Positions 8,390 to 18,458 of a stretch of DNA of 64,000 nt are shown in pieces (the stretch's first letter is position 1; every line of letters starts with the position of its first letter). This stretch comes from Paenarthrobacter aurescens (lineage in GTDB: Bacteria; Actinomycetota; Actinomycetes; Actinomycetales; Micrococcaceae): contig NZ_JAOEFX010000002.1 in NCBI RefSeq assembly GCF_025421775.1, positions 124,001 through 188,000 of the forward strand, written 5' to 3'. Made by a program: the position numbers and the translations under genes. The notes under the pieces are model-generated. The model was given only the letters and a program-made list of their open reading frames with translations. It was not told where the DNA came from and searched no databases.

Positions 8390-8863
8390 TCAGGCTGTGC
8401 TGGGCGAGGTGGAAGCATCCGAAGATGCTGCCTTGGGAGGCAGCGGTTGGGGATTAAGGGCCGCCGCCCGGGCGCGTTGGAACAGCCAGTACGACATGAA
8501 GATCATCAGCGCACCGACGATGGGGTGGATCGCGACGACCCACGAGCCTGCCGGGGTGATGAATTCCGGCGAAGAGCCGGTCAGCATGCCACCAATGATG
8601 AAGATGAACAACTGGAGCCACGTCAGCAGGAAAATGCCTGCCGCCAGCCAGATCGTCCGGGACCCCACCCGGGCAATCGCCGCGACGATGGCGGCCAGGA
8701 GCGCTGAGTAGCGCAGCACATACTGGCCATTTACTGCGTGGTAGACGCCCGCTTCACGCTGGGCTTCGATGGTGTTCTGGAAATGGAAGTATCCGGCGAA
8801 GAACAGCTGCGCGAGAGCTGACAGCAGGACGATCGCGGAGAGGACCAAGAGGGCTTTACGCAT
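8390..8863 (-). CDS. DUF6220-like four-span membrane protein
   Basis: A 157-residue integral membrane protein with four predicted spans (~4-26, 52-66, 70-92, 105-128), a conserved-looking FAGYFHF at the end of the first span, and a Pro/Ser-rich cytoplasmic tail. It resembles the small DUF6220 family. AGAGGA precedes the ATG at 6-base spacing. It is the first gene of a two-gene unit with the multicopper oxidase, so it may be a quinone-, haem- or copper-related accessory; that is inference from position only. Confidence 0.7.
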   Translation of the reverse strand: MRKALLVLSAIVLLSALAQLFFAGYFHFQNTIEAQREAGVYHAVNGQYVLRYSALLAAIVAAIARVGSRTIWLAAGIFLLTWLQLFIFIIGGMLTGSSPEFITPAGSWVVAIHPIVGALMIFMSYWLFQRARAAALNPQPLPPKAASSDASTSPSTA

Positions 8864-9062
8864 GGGGAATCCTCTGGTGGAAATTCTCAGATTCTTCTAG
8901 GCCTTCGAACCGCCGGCTCCCTGGCTGCGGGCTTCCCCCACCGCCGACGGCTGGCCGCCAGGCTGCCTGGACCAGGGGCAACCTATGAGGGCGGAGAGCT
9001 TCACTTGGAATCGTAAATTCGCTGGAGATGAATAGCAAGGGCTTATTGCTTCCCAGCCGGTT

Positions 9063-10721
9063 TTACTGTTCCTGCCCAACATCCTTGCCCACGTCTTTGG
9101 CGTCCATGATCCGGTAGGCGTAGCCCTGTTCGGCCAGGAAACGTTGGCGTTTGGCGGCGAAATCCTGGTCAAGGGTATCCCTGGCCACCAAGGAATAGAA
9201 CCGCGCAGCACGGCCGTCCTGCTTCGGGCGCAGGAGCCGTCCCAGCCGCTGGGCCTCTTCCTGCCGTGAGCCAAAGGAGCCGGAGACTTGGATGGCTACC
9301 GACGCTTCAGGGAGGTCGATGGAGAAGTTGGCTACCTTGGAAACCACCAACGTGTGGATCTCGCCCTTGCGGAAGGCATCGAAGAGCTTCTGCCGCGCCT
9401 TGACCGTGGTTTCGCCTTTGATCAGCGGAGCGTCCAACCGTTCGGCAATCTCGTCCAACTGGTCAATGTACTGGCCGATCACCAGCAGCTGCTCGCCTTT
9501 GTGGACGGCCACGAGCTCCTCCACCAGCTTGGTTTTGGTTTCCGAGGTGGCGCAGAGCCGGTACTTGTCCGCGTCGTCGGCCATGGCGTAGGCAACCCGT
9601 TCGTCACGGGGAAGATCGACGCGGACTTCCACGCAGTCGGCGGGCGCGATGTAGCCTTGCGCTTCGATGTCCTTCCAGGGGGCGTCGTACCGTTTGGGCC
9701 CGATCAGGCTGAAGACCTCGCCTTCCCGGCCATCTTCGCGGACCAGCGTCGCTGTGAGTCCGAGCCTACGCCGGGCCTGCAGGTCCGCGGTCATCCGGAA
9801 AATCGGGGCGGGCAGCAGATGGACCTCGTCGTAGATGATCAATCCCCAGTCGTGCCCGTCCACGAGTTCCAAATGTGGGTAGAGCCCGCCGCGCTTGGTG
9901 GTCAGGACCTGATACGTGGCGATGGTGACGGGGCGGACTTCCTTGACCGCGCCGGAGTATTCACCGATCTCGTCCTCCGTCAGGGAAGTGCGCTTGAGGA
10001 GTTCGTCCTTCCACTGACGTGCGGAGACTGTATTGGTGACCAGGATCAGCGTAGTGGTGGACGACGTCGCCATGGCTGCCGCACCCACCAACGTCTTGCC
10101 GGCACCACAGGGAAGTACGACGACGCCGCTGCCGCCGGCCCAGAAGTTCTCCGTGGCCAGCTTTTGATACGGGCGCAGCTGCCAGCCGCTTTCGTCCAAC
10201 ATGATGAGGTGCGGCTGCCCGTCCACATAGCCGGCCAGGTCCTCCGCGGGCCACCCCAGCTTGAGGAGAAGCTGCTTCAACTGTCCGCGCTGGGAGGAGT
10301 GCACCACCACGGTTTCGCCATCGATGCGCGGCCCCAGCAGGGGAGCGATCTTCTTGGCACGGATGACCTCCTCCAACACGGGGTAGTCGTCGGTCCGCAT
10401 GACCAAGCCGTGCTGGGCGTCCTTTTCAAGCCGAAGCCGGCCGTAGCGGGACATGGTTTCTTCAATGTCGATGAGCAGTGCGTGTGGAACAGGAAAGCGT
10501 GAGTATTTCAGCAGGGTGTCCAGCACCTGCTCGGCGTCAAGGCCTGCCGCCCGGGCGTTCCAGAGGCCAAGCGGCGTCAGCCTGTAGCTGTGCATGTGCT
10601 CCGGGGCACGCTCCAGCTCTGCGAAGGCGGCAATGGCATGCCGTGCCTCGGTGGCGAGCTCGTGGTCCACTTCCAGCAGTATGGTCTTGTCACTTTGTAC
10701 GATCAGCGGACCGTCGGTCAC
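9063..10721 (-). CDS. Bacterial XPB-type DNA repair helicase
   Basis: A 552-residue superfamily 2 helicase. After an N-terminal ~190-residue XPB-type region it shows motif I (VVLPCGAGKTLVGA), motif II DEVH (IIYDEVHLLPAP), motif III (LGLTATLVREDGREGEVF) and motif VI (EAQRLGRLLRPKQDGR). This matches the XPB/Rad25 proteins of actinobacteria, 3'-5' helicases thought to act in DNA repair. The GTG at 10721 (GTG ACC GAC GGT) was chosen because GAGG precedes it by 8 bases; upstream in-frame codons read as non-coding. It follows the helicase-associated gene by 43 bases, in one operon. Confidence 0.93.
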   Translation of the reverse strand: MTDGPLIVQSDKTILLEVDHELATEARHAIAAFAELERAPEHMHSYRLTPLGLWNARAAGLDAEQVLDTLLKYSRFPVPHALLIDIEETMSRYGRLRLEKDAQHGLVMRTDDYPVLEEVIRAKKIAPLLGPRIDGETVVVHSSQRGQLKQLLLKLGWPAEDLAGYVDGQPHLIMLDESGWQLRPYQKLATENFWAGGSGVVVLPCGAGKTLVGAAAMATSSTTTLILVTNTVSARQWKDELLKRTSLTEDEIGEYSGAVKEVRPVTIATYQVLTTKRGGLYPHLELVDGHDWGLIIYDEVHLLPAPIFRMTADLQARRRLGLTATLVREDGREGEVFSLIGPKRYDAPWKDIEAQGYIAPADCVEVRVDLPRDERVAYAMADDADKYRLCATSETKTKLVEELVAVHKGEQLLVIGQYIDQLDEIAERLDAPLIKGETTVKARQKLFDAFRKGEIHTLVVSKVANFSIDLPEASVAIQVSGSFGSRQEEAQRLGRLLRPKQDGRAARFYSLVARDTLDQDFAAKRQRFLAEQGYAYRIMDAKDVGKDVGQEQ

Positions 10722-10764
10722 TGTTGAATCCTCACTGCGCTGTTTTCTGGAACTGCGCGGTTTT

Positions 10765-13230
10765 TCAAGACCGCAGTTCTCCTGCGGGCTCCACATCGAT
10801 GATCCGGTGGATGGACAACACCCGTTCGGTGTCCTTTGCGGGATCGAACACCCTGACCCTTCCGCCGGAGACGGATACAGGAACAACCGTTTCGGTGTTG
10901 GAATTCCCCAGGCTGTCCACCACGTTCATGGTGACCGCCTGTTTCAACCGGATGGCCGTCTGCAGCGTCTCAAGGCCAAGCTGTGTGGACGCTTCGCCGG
11001 CAGCCTCCGCCGGCACGCCGCGGTGTTGCCGCAGGACCGAAAGTTGAGCCTCCACGTCGTCGTCCGGGGGAGCCGTCCGGGGTGCGGTGTAGACGGGACG
11101 GGCGCTGCCCGGTACCGCTGTGGTCCGCTTGAAACGCACGACGGCGGGCTCGGCCTCCTGCACGGCAGGGGAAAGTCCCAGCTCGCGCAGGACACGTGCA
11201 GTCTCCCGCGGGCTCGCCGAGGAGGTCAGCACCGTAGGAGCGATGCGCACCAGGCTCAAAGAGGAGGTCCGGGCCTCCAGCAGCAGATCGGTAATGGCGG
11301 TTTCATCGTCACTTTGGATGAAGCTGGCGCTTGTGCCGACCCGGAGCCGCCCATGCCGGGAGGCAGTGTCCTGGACCAGGTACGCCAATGGTTGGGGCAC
11401 CTCCGTTGCGGAGTGCTCACGGAGGAACGCCAACAGCGATTCCGCGTCCTGTCCGGCGTCGAGCGCCCGCCGGATGGTGGCGGCAGAGAACCGGTAGATC
11501 GATGCCGGGCCCTGACCCTCGGCGTCGGCCATCAACAGCAGCGTCTCGCTCAGTTCCGGCGCCAGGTAGCCGGGCGCCACAGCCGTCAGGTCCGCTTGGA
11601 GAAGGATGTGGTTCACGGCGGCGGGCAGATGCTCGCCGAGGATGGTCATCGCCTGTTCCGGCTGTGCGGCGGCAATCGCTGTACCTAATTGGGTCAGCGC
11701 GCCTGAGCCAATCAAGCCCAGGAGCGTAGCTTCCTCGAGGATGCCGCGGACCAGCGAACTGAAGCGGCGGGACATCCGGGGCTGCGCCCACTCAGCCCGC
11801 TGCAGGACGGCCCGGGCATCCAGGACGGGCGCCTTGCCGTCCGGCGCAGCGGCCTCCACCGTGAGTTCGTGCAGGATTTCCAGGATCCGCCGGCGGACCA
11901 CGGGGGCATCGGGGCGTTGCGCTTCCGCGGACAAAGCGTTGATGGTGGTGCCGGCCGCGCCTTGATGGGCGGCCGAGCCCGTGGGACCTGTGAGGGGCTG
12001 GCCCACCAGTGAAGGCGCGCGCTCGCTGGCAAGCCAGGCATTGACCAGCCAGAGCCACTGTTCCTGCCGGGGCAGGTTGAGCCATTCCAGTGAAGGCGGT
12101 TGCACCCATGTGGAGCTGTCCACGTCCAGGCGCAGCAGTCCGGCCATCGCGCACAATTCAAGGAGTACGGCCGTCTCGTGCGCCCCCAAACGGATGGATT
12201 CAGCCAGGCGCCGCAGTTCCCGCACACCTACGCCCCCACTCCGGAGGGTAGCCAGAGGCTGCTCCCGAACCGCGAACAACAGCTCACCGGTCAGCCGCAG
12301 GATCTCGGCGATGGCACCCATGGCAGCGTTGCGGCGCAGGGCAGCGCTCGTGTGTCCGAGCTCAGGGACGGGTGGGGCCAGAGTAAAATCATCCACGATT
12401 GCGCCCCCACGAAGGGCAAGTCCCACGCTGTGGGGCAACTCCACATGCCCGGCGTCCAGGGGGACCAACAAGCCGCGCGCCAACAGCCAGTCGATGGGCC
12501 CCACATCGTGGCTCTCATGGGTGACTGACGCGCGCCGCTGCGCCTGGGGCACTGCGCCCATGGCCCAGCTGCCGAACTTATCCAGCAGGCCGATGGTCCG
12601 CTCCGGTGCCGTGGCCAGGATTGCGCGCAGGTTATCCGGGGTGGACGTCCAGCGCTGGAGTGCGAGGGCGGCATCCATCGGCGTGCTGGCCGGGTGGATG
12701 CCTGCGCCGCTTTGATGGAGTTCGGCCACCAGATGCACTACCCGCTGGGCGAAGGCCGGCTGCAGCCGGACCAGCTCGGTGTAGCTCCTGCCCAGGCCTG
12801 CCGGGTAGATACCGATGACATCCTTGAGGCTGCCCACCGGGAGATAGAAGCGCTGCCGCGATGACGTTACCGGCGAACCTGCAGGTGGCTCCGCCCGGTG
12901 AATCAGTGCCAGCTCCTGCAGCTTGGCGAGGATGGGGTCCAAGGCAGAAAGGGTGGAACCGGCAATGACCTTCTTCAGCCCGGCTGCGGAAATGCTGTGG
13001 CCGGTATCGGCGTTGGTACAAAGATGCAGGGTCTCCAAGACCTGCATCTCAGGCTTGTTGAGGCGTTCCAGAGCCCGCTGCACGCTGACTCGCGCGCTCG
13101 CCCTTGCCGCCAGCGCCGCAAAATCCGGTGCCATGGGGGAGATCAGGTCCGGCCGCGCGGCAAACAAGGCGCGCAGCGAATTGTCGCTGCGTGCTTCCAG
13201 TTCCTTGCTGAGCGCGCGTATAAGGGACAT
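10765..13230 (-). CDS. Large helicase-associated domain protein upstream of XPB
   Basis: An 821-residue protein of the actinobacterial helicase-associated family that lies next to XPB helicase genes. It is Leu/Ala-rich, with winged-helix-like segments, and ends in an XPB/Ssl2-like N-terminal-type region (LAFLREHSATEVPQPLAYLVQDTASRHGRLRVG) and a strand-rich segment (KDTERVLSIHRIIDVEP) that recalls WYL-type ligand modules. I see no Walker motif or nuclease residues. The ATG at 13230 (MSLIRALSKELEARSD) fits the family's start. Co-transcription with XPB suggests it loads or regulates the helicase. Confidence 0.8.
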   Translation of the reverse strand: MSLIRALSKELEARSDNSLRALFAARPDLISPMAPDFAALAARASARVSVQRALERLNKPEMQVLETLHLCTNADTGHSISAAGLKKVIAGSTLSALDPILAKLQELALIHRAEPPAGSPVTSSRQRFYLPVGSLKDVIGIYPAGLGRSYTELVRLQPAFAQRVVHLVAELHQSGAGIHPASTPMDAALALQRWTSTPDNLRAILATAPERTIGLLDKFGSWAMGAVPQAQRRASVTHESHDVGPIDWLLARGLLVPLDAGHVELPHSVGLALRGGAIVDDFTLAPPVPELGHTSAALRRNAAMGAIAEILRLTGELLFAVREQPLATLRSGGVGVRELRRLAESIRLGAHETAVLLELCAMAGLLRLDVDSSTWVQPPSLEWLNLPRQEQWLWLVNAWLASERAPSLVGQPLTGPTGSAAHQGAAGTTINALSAEAQRPDAPVVRRRILEILHELTVEAAAPDGKAPVLDARAVLQRAEWAQPRMSRRFSSLVRGILEEATLLGLIGSGALTQLGTAIAAAQPEQAMTILGEHLPAAVNHILLQADLTAVAPGYLAPELSETLLLMADAEGQGPASIYRFSAATIRRALDAGQDAESLLAFLREHSATEVPQPLAYLVQDTASRHGRLRVGTSASFIQSDDETAITDLLLEARTSSLSLVRIAPTVLTSSASPRETARVLRELGLSPAVQEAEPAVVRFKRTTAVPGSARPVYTAPRTAPPDDDVEAQLSVLRQHRGVPAEAAGEASTQLGLETLQTAIRLKQAVTMNVVDSLGNSNTETVVPVSVSGGRVRVFDPAKDTERVLSIHRIIDVEPAGELRS

Positions 13231-13289
13231 CAATCCAACGTTACCGCCCCCGGGCCGCTTGTGCGGGTCGAAGTGTTGGGAAGGGCAGG

Positions 13290-13505
13290 TTATTGCCGGC
13301 GGCGCTGCCGCACGGCATCCAATACCAGGACCGCCGCGAGCATGAAGGCAACAGGCAGGCCATAAAGTGCCGTAGACGTGACCCAAACCGGCGCCGAGCC
13401 ACCGTTGTAGGCGATCGTCATGACGGCAGCCACGGCTGCCAGGGAGGCCACCGCGATGACGGCGGCAATGATCATGAGGGGGCGGCGGTAACCCGGGGAA
13501 GTCAT
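13290..13505 (-). CDS. Small two-span membrane protein
   Basis: A 71-residue protein with two hydrophobic spans (~9-33 and ~44-64), a short outside loop with NGGSAPVW, and a basic end (VRQRRRQ). The frame stays open far upstream, but that extension is antisense to the cold-shock and DUF3027 genes and has no coding character, so the ATG at 13505 is used. Actinobacterial genomes often carry such a protein beside the helicase-associated gene. Function unknown. Confidence 0.65.
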   Translation of the reverse strand: MTSPGYRRPLMIIAAVIAVASLAAVAAVMTIAYNGGSAPVWVTSTALYGLPVAFMLAAVLVLDAVRQRRRQ

Positions 13506-13736
13506 GCGCACAACGCTAGCAGCAGCGCCTGGTGGGAACGCATTGCTGCTGCCTCGCTGCTGCTCTTCTCCTGTGTGATCGCGGCAAAGCGGGAATAGGG
13601 GGCCAGGCAGGATAACCTTGAAGGAACAGACCAACACGGACCGGGCTGTCACCCTCGATCCCGCAGAACCCTGCGGATGCGGTGTTTGGCCCGACGTGTC
13701 TCCCAAAAGCAAGCAAGAACGAAGAAGGTTGATTAC

Positions 13737-14120
13737 GTGCCTACCGGCAAGGTCAAGTGGTATGACAAGGAAAAAGGCTTCGGATTCCTCGCGGCTGAGG
13801 ACGGCCAGGAAGTATTCCTGCCCAAGACGTCCCTGCCTGCGGGCGTGACGGAGCTCAAAGCTGGAACCCGTGTGGAGTTCGGCGTTGCCGACGGCCGCCG
13901 CGGAGCTCAGGCGTTGGGGCTGCGTGTCCTGGAAAAGACGCCTTCCATCGCCAAGGCCAAGCGCATGAACGCCAAGGACCTCGCACCAATGGTGCAGGAC
14001 TTGGTGACCGTGCTGGACAACCTCTCCGGCTCGTTGTCCTCCGGCAAGTACCCTGACGGCAACAAGGCCAAGGCCATCAGCATGGCGCTGCGCAAGGTTG
14101 CCGACGAGCTGGAAGCCTAG
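13737..14120 (+). CDS. Cold-shock-domain protein with C-terminal extension
   Basis: A 127-residue protein. The first ~65 residues are a cold-shock domain with RNP1 (KGFGFLAAEDG) and an altered RNP2 (VFLPK in place of VFVHF). The last ~45 residues are a helical extension (AKDLAPMVQDLVTVLDNLSGSLSSGKYPDGNKAKAIS shortened here to its start and end) typical of the long actinobacterial form. It likely binds single-stranded nucleic acid. The start is a GTG with AGAAGG 8 bases upstream. The ~115-base stretch upstream, with a small CCGCAG-AACC-CTGCGG hairpin at 13661-13676, may be a long leader, as cold-shock genes often have. The DUF3027 gene follows after 4 bases. Confidence 0.88.
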   Translation: MPTGKVKWYDKEKGFGFLAAEDGQEVFLPKTSLPAGVTELKAGTRVEFGVADGRRGAQALGLRVLEKTPSIAKAKRMNAKDLAPMVQDLVTVLDNLSGSLSSGKYPDGNKAKAISMALRKVADELEA

Positions 14121-14124
14121 GACC

Positions 14125-14757
14125 ATGACATCGGAATCCGCACAGGATACGAAGGCCGGAAGGGACGCCCAGGCAAGCCCTGGGGCCGGACCCGACGCTG
14201 CCCAGGCTCCTGGCAACGGGGATGCCCCCGCGCGGAAGCCAGTTGCGGCCAAAGTGGGTGCCGGTTTGCCCGTATGGCGCACCGGTAAGCCGGACGCCTT
14301 CCTGGCTGCCGCCGTCGACACTGCACGTGAAGCAGTGGAGGGCATCGCCAATCCCGGCGAAGTAGGGGCGCATCTCGGTGCCAAGTCGGAGGGCGACCGT
14401 GTGGTCACCCAACTGTTTGAGTCCAAGCTGGCCGGTTACGGCGGCTGGCAGTGGTACGCCGTGGTGACCCGCAACTCGCGCTCCAAGATTGTGACCGTGA
14501 GTGAACTTGGCCTGCTGCCCTCCGAGGATTCCATCCTGGCCCCGGAATGGGTGCCGTGGGCCAAGCGTGTCCGTCCCGAGGACGAGTCGCCCTTGGTGGA
14601 AGAGACCGTGGAGGACGTCACGGAGGAGTCCGTGCAGGCGGCCGAGGACGAGGCGACAGAACCCGCTGACTCGGTAGCCGATCCTGACGAGTCCGACGCA
14701 GACTCTCCGGATGACGCAGACACTCCGGATGAGGACGACGAAACGGCTGCCGAATAA
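14125..14757 (+). CDS. DUF3027 family protein
   Basis: A 210-residue cytoplasmic protein. A disordered Ala/Gly/Pro start (~1-45) leads into a core that fits DUF3027 (KPDAFLAAAVDTAREAV ... FESKLAGYGGWQWYAVVTR ... DSILAPEWVPWAKRV), then a very acidic Asp/Glu-rich tail of ~60 residues. The GGWQWYAV and APEWVPWAKR stretches are the family signature I recognise. It follows the cold-shock gene by 4 bases and is probably translated from the same message. Function is unknown. Confidence 0.82.
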   Translation: MTSESAQDTKAGRDAQASPGAGPDAAQAPGNGDAPARKPVAAKVGAGLPVWRTGKPDAFLAAAVDTAREAVEGIANPGEVGAHLGAKSEGDRVVTQLFESKLAGYGGWQWYAVVTRNSRSKIVTVSELGLLPSEDSILAPEWVPWAKRVRPEDESPLVEETVEDVTEESVQAAEDEATEPADSVADPDESDADSPDDADTPDEDDETAAE

Positions 14758-14774
14758 GCGTTGCGGAAATCCAA

Positions 14775-14824
14775 GGTTAAACGACTAAAGGTGGACACTG
14801 ATGTCCACCTTTAGTTGTTTAACC
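14775..14824. terminator. Strong bidirectional terminator
   Basis: A 23-base inverted repeat with one mismatch and a CTGA loop (GGTTAAACGACTAAAGG ... ) lies between DUF3027 and convergent serC. The A- and T-rich ends give U-tracts in both directions. A second, smaller hairpin (GGCGCGG-AAG-CCGCGCC, 14910-14926), just past the serC stop, may assist on the minus strand. Confidence 0.85.
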
Positions 14825-14929
14825 ACCTGACCGCGCCTAACCACCGGACAGCGCCTTAAACGGCGGCGGCGCCGTCCGGGAACTACCGGGACGACGCCGA
14901 CCCCCACCTGGCGCGGAAGCCGCGCCGGG

Positions 14930-16108
<1,179 letters not shown>

Positions 16109-16224
16109 TCAACTGCCCCTTCGACACCCCAATTCTGCCTGACGCGGCCGGGGGGCAGGAACCTGTGGTCGTCATAGTCCGCCACGTGGAACATCTCCAC
16201 ACTGGATGCGAACCATATGCGACC

Positions 16225-16245
16225 GGAATTATCCAGAGTAATTCC
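16225..16245. promoter_or_regulatory. Palindrome in the serC-dtxR intergenic region
   Basis: GGAATTA and TAATTCC are perfect 7-base arms with a 7-base spacer, AT-rich amid GC-rich DNA. It sits between the two divergent starts and could be an operator. It does not match the classical DtxR/IdeR box well. Apart from promoters, I see nothing else in 16061-16364. Confidence 0.4.
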
Positions 16246-16364
16246 AAATAAGCTAGGCTGGTGGTTGGCGTTCATGGGGCGGCGGTGCACACCGTCCGCC
16301 CTGGTAAGGGACGCGGTACGGTGGAGATTACGCAAGGAACTGCGTTCGAGGAGAGCTGAGCTGG

Positions 16365-17060
16365 ATGACGGATCTGATCGATACCACTGAGATGTACCTT
16401 CGGACCATTTTGGAGCTTGAAGAAGAGAACATCGTGGCTCTCAGGGCCCGCATCGCTGAGCGGCTGCGGCACTCGGGACCCACGGTTTCCCAGACGATCG
16501 GACGCATGGAGCGCGATGGGCTGGTGATTGTCTCCAATGACCGCCACCTGGAATTGACTGAGGTTGGGCGGAAACGCGCCACTGAGGTGATGCGCAAGCA
16601 CCGCCTTGCCGAGCGACTGTTGGCTGACGTCATCGGCTTGGACTGGGCCTATGTCCACGACGAAGCGTGCCGCTGGGAACATGTCATGAGTGAGCGTGTG
16701 GAGCGTAGGCTCTACGAGCTCCTGGAGCACCCTACCGAATCTCCCTACGGCAATCCCATCCCCGGACTTGAAGCGCTTGGCGGCCTTCCCAGCCAGCCCT
16801 TCCCCAGGCTTGATGTCAACCTCCTGCAGGCGATGGAAGGCTATGCCTCAGAGTCGCGCGTGGTTGTCACCCGCCTCGCGGAGCCGATCCAGGTGGAGCC
16901 TGAACTCCTCACCCAGCTGGACGAAGGCGGAATCCGTCCGGGAGCAGCGGTCTCCCTGGAGCGGGTTGGCGAGTACATCTCTGTCAGGGTCCCCGGCATC
17001 GAGGGCGCATTGGAGCTTCCTCCCGAAGTTGCCGCACACGTTTTCGTCTCCCTCAACTAA
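16365..17060 (+). CDS. DtxR/IdeR-family metal-dependent repressor
   Basis: A 231-residue regulator: N-terminal winged HTH (ALRARIAERLRHSGPTVSQTIGRMERDGLVIV), dimerisation and metal-binding domain, and a C-terminal SH3-like domain (LTQLDEGGIRPGAAVSLERV...). The primary metal site is intact, with Cys102, Glu105 and His106 (DEACRWEHVMSERVE), the same residues and numbering as in C. diphtheriae DtxR. Iron- (or manganese-) loaded protein would repress iron-uptake genes. GGAG lies a few bases before the ATG. No siderophore or transport gene is adjacent, which suits a global regulator. Confidence 0.93.
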   Translation: MTDLIDTTEMYLRTILELEEENIVALRARIAERLRHSGPTVSQTIGRMERDGLVIVSNDRHLELTEVGRKRATEVMRKHRLAERLLADVIGLDWAYVHDEACRWEHVMSERVERRLYELLEHPTESPYGNPIPGLEALGGLPSQPFPRLDVNLLQAMEGYASESRVVVTRLAEPIQVEPELLTQLDEGGIRPGAAVSLERVGEYISVRVPGIEGALELPPEVAAHVFVSLN

Positions 17061-17268
17061 CGGCCCGGCCCTCCTCTTCGCAAGGCCGTGTCATATCTCA
17101 CTTTTGCGCTTTCGGCGCGCGTGTGACCTGCGGTTTTTTGAGATTAGTGATAAGGGCCAGGGGCGACGCACGCGTTTCTGTTGATAACGAATTTATTACT
17201 ACGGGCCTTAATCCCCTATAGTTATCTACTAGCGCTGATACCAAAGCGTTACCTGATCCGGAGCCGAG

Positions 17269-17477
17269 CTCTGCCAGCGGACCAGGTGTGTCATCCACCA
17301 CTGGCAGAGGCGGGGGAACCACAAGCGGCTGTCTAAAGAAGCAGCCTTGGGGTGAAGTCCGCAGCAGAAGTGCCCATTGATGCAGGTCCCTCCTTGGATA
17401 CCTGTGTGCCGTGAGCGCCTCGTGCGGACCGGGTCTTTGAACTCTCTGACCCGAATCCGACAGCTAACTTCGCAGGC
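17269..17477 (+). ncRNA. Cyclic di-AMP riboswitch (ydaO-yuaA type) before the M23 peptidase gene
   Basis: The stretch holds the hallmarks of the ydaO-yuaA class in order: a CTCTGCCAG ... CTGGCAGAG outer stem, the GCGGGGGAACCAC element, CTTGGGGTGAAGTC, and the 3' block CGAATCCGACAGCTAACTTC-GCAGGC. These RNAs bind c-di-AMP and in actinobacteria usually sit before cell-wall hydrolase genes, switching them off when the ligand is high. The coding region begins 21 bases past the end. The 17061-17268 stretch upstream is AT-rich around 17180-17230 (TTGATA, TATAGT, TTATCT) and probably holds the promoter. Confidence 0.93.
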
Positions 17478-17497
17478 TTTTGAGAGAGGAACAGAGT

Positions 17498-18328
17498 TTG
17501 ACATCGCAGAACGTCAGGGGCCGACGCCGCGCGTCCGGCCCCGCTACTGAGCTGCGGCCAGCCCGCGTCGTATCGGAGATCCGGCCCCGCGACACCGAAC
17601 GCCAGGTGCGTCGCCGTAAGAGCCCGCTGCGCCAGGTAGCCGATTTCGCCGCAGCCAGTGGCGTCGGGCAGAAGGCCGGAGTTGCGCTCGCCGCCACCGG
17701 GCTTGCCTTGACTGTCGGCCTGCCGGCCACGAGCCCCGTCTTGGCCACGTCCGAGTCGGGCCAGACCGAGTCCGCCCTTGCCGTCGCCGGTGGCAGCCAG
17801 CCGGAAGTTTCCGCGGCCGCTTCGGCGAAGATCGACTTCAGCCGGGCCGCCGTTGCCACGGCAGCTGATCCCGACGGCAAGTTGAAGCAGCTACTCAGCG
17901 CCCAGTCCGCCGGAAGCATCCAGCGTGCCTCGTCCGCAGGCACCATGGCCAGCCCCTTGGACACGCTGACCACGGCATCCCCTTTTGGCTACCGGGTCAG
18001 TCCCTTGACCGGCGGCGCCGGTGACTTCCACCGGGGTCAGGACTTCGTTGCGCAGTGCGGCACCGCTGTGCACGCTGCCGCAAGCGGCAAGGTCACTTTT
18101 GCCGGATGGCATGAGTACGGCGGAGGCAACCGCGTTGTGGTAGACCACGGCAATGGCCTCGAAACCACGTACAACCACCTGTCGTCCTTCACCGTCAAGG
18201 TGGGGCAGACCGTCAGCCGTGGCGACACCGTCGCCCTGAGCGGCACCACAGGCGCTTCCACCGGCTGCCACCTCCACTTCGAGGTCCAGGTCAACGGCGA
18301 AGTTGTCGACCCCATGGGCTGGCTCTAG
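17498..18328 (+). CDS. Secreted M23-family (LytM-like) metallopeptidase
   Basis: A 276-residue exported zinc peptidase expected to cut peptidoglycan cross-links or stems. It has a basic N-terminus, a signal-type hydrophobic stretch at ~55-83, a variable linker, and a C-terminal M23 domain with His178 and Asp182 (HRGQD) and the H258-L-H260 motif (CHLHFEVQV). The TTG at 17498 is chosen because AGAGAGGA lies ahead of it; a TTG at 17480 falls before that site and in the riboswitch end. A c-di-AMP riboswitch controls it. It likely acts in growth or resuscitation together with the NlpC/P60 gene downstream. Confidence 0.92.
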   Translation: MTSQNVRGRRRASGPATELRPARVVSEIRPRDTERQVRRRKSPLRQVADFAAASGVGQKAGVALAATGLALTVGLPATSPVLATSESGQTESALAVAGGSQPEVSAAASAKIDFSRAAVATAADPDGKLKQLLSAQSAGSIQRASSAGTMASPLDTLTTASPFGYRVSPLTGGAGDFHRGQDFVAQCGTAVHAAASGKVTFAGWHEYGGGNRVVVDHGNGLETTYNHLSSFTVKVGQTVSRGDTVALSGTTGASTGCHLHFEVQVNGEVVDPMGWL

Positions 18329-18458
18329 AGCCAGTTGATGGTTGTCTCTCGCATTCGTGACACGCCCCGTGACCTGAATGTGACATTCACGTTCAACTGT
18401 TGTACCGTACAAAGCGCATCGGCTTTTTAGGGGGCCGGTGCACTTGAGTGGATTGCCT

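Noticed and set aside
10722..10886. N-terminal extension of the XPB gene
   Set aside because: It overlaps the end of the upstream gene, and the GTG at 10721 has a proper ribosome-binding site and family-like length.
13506..14426. Long upstream extension of the small membrane protein
   Set aside because: The extension lies antisense to two clear genes; only the last 71 codons read as protein.
16225..16260. A DtxR/IdeR box in the serC-dtxR gap
   Set aside because: The palindrome there does not match the TTAGGTTAGCCTAACC-type consensus well enough.
17480..17497. Earlier TTG start for the M23 peptidase
   Set aside because: It lies in the riboswitch end, ahead of the ribosome-binding site.
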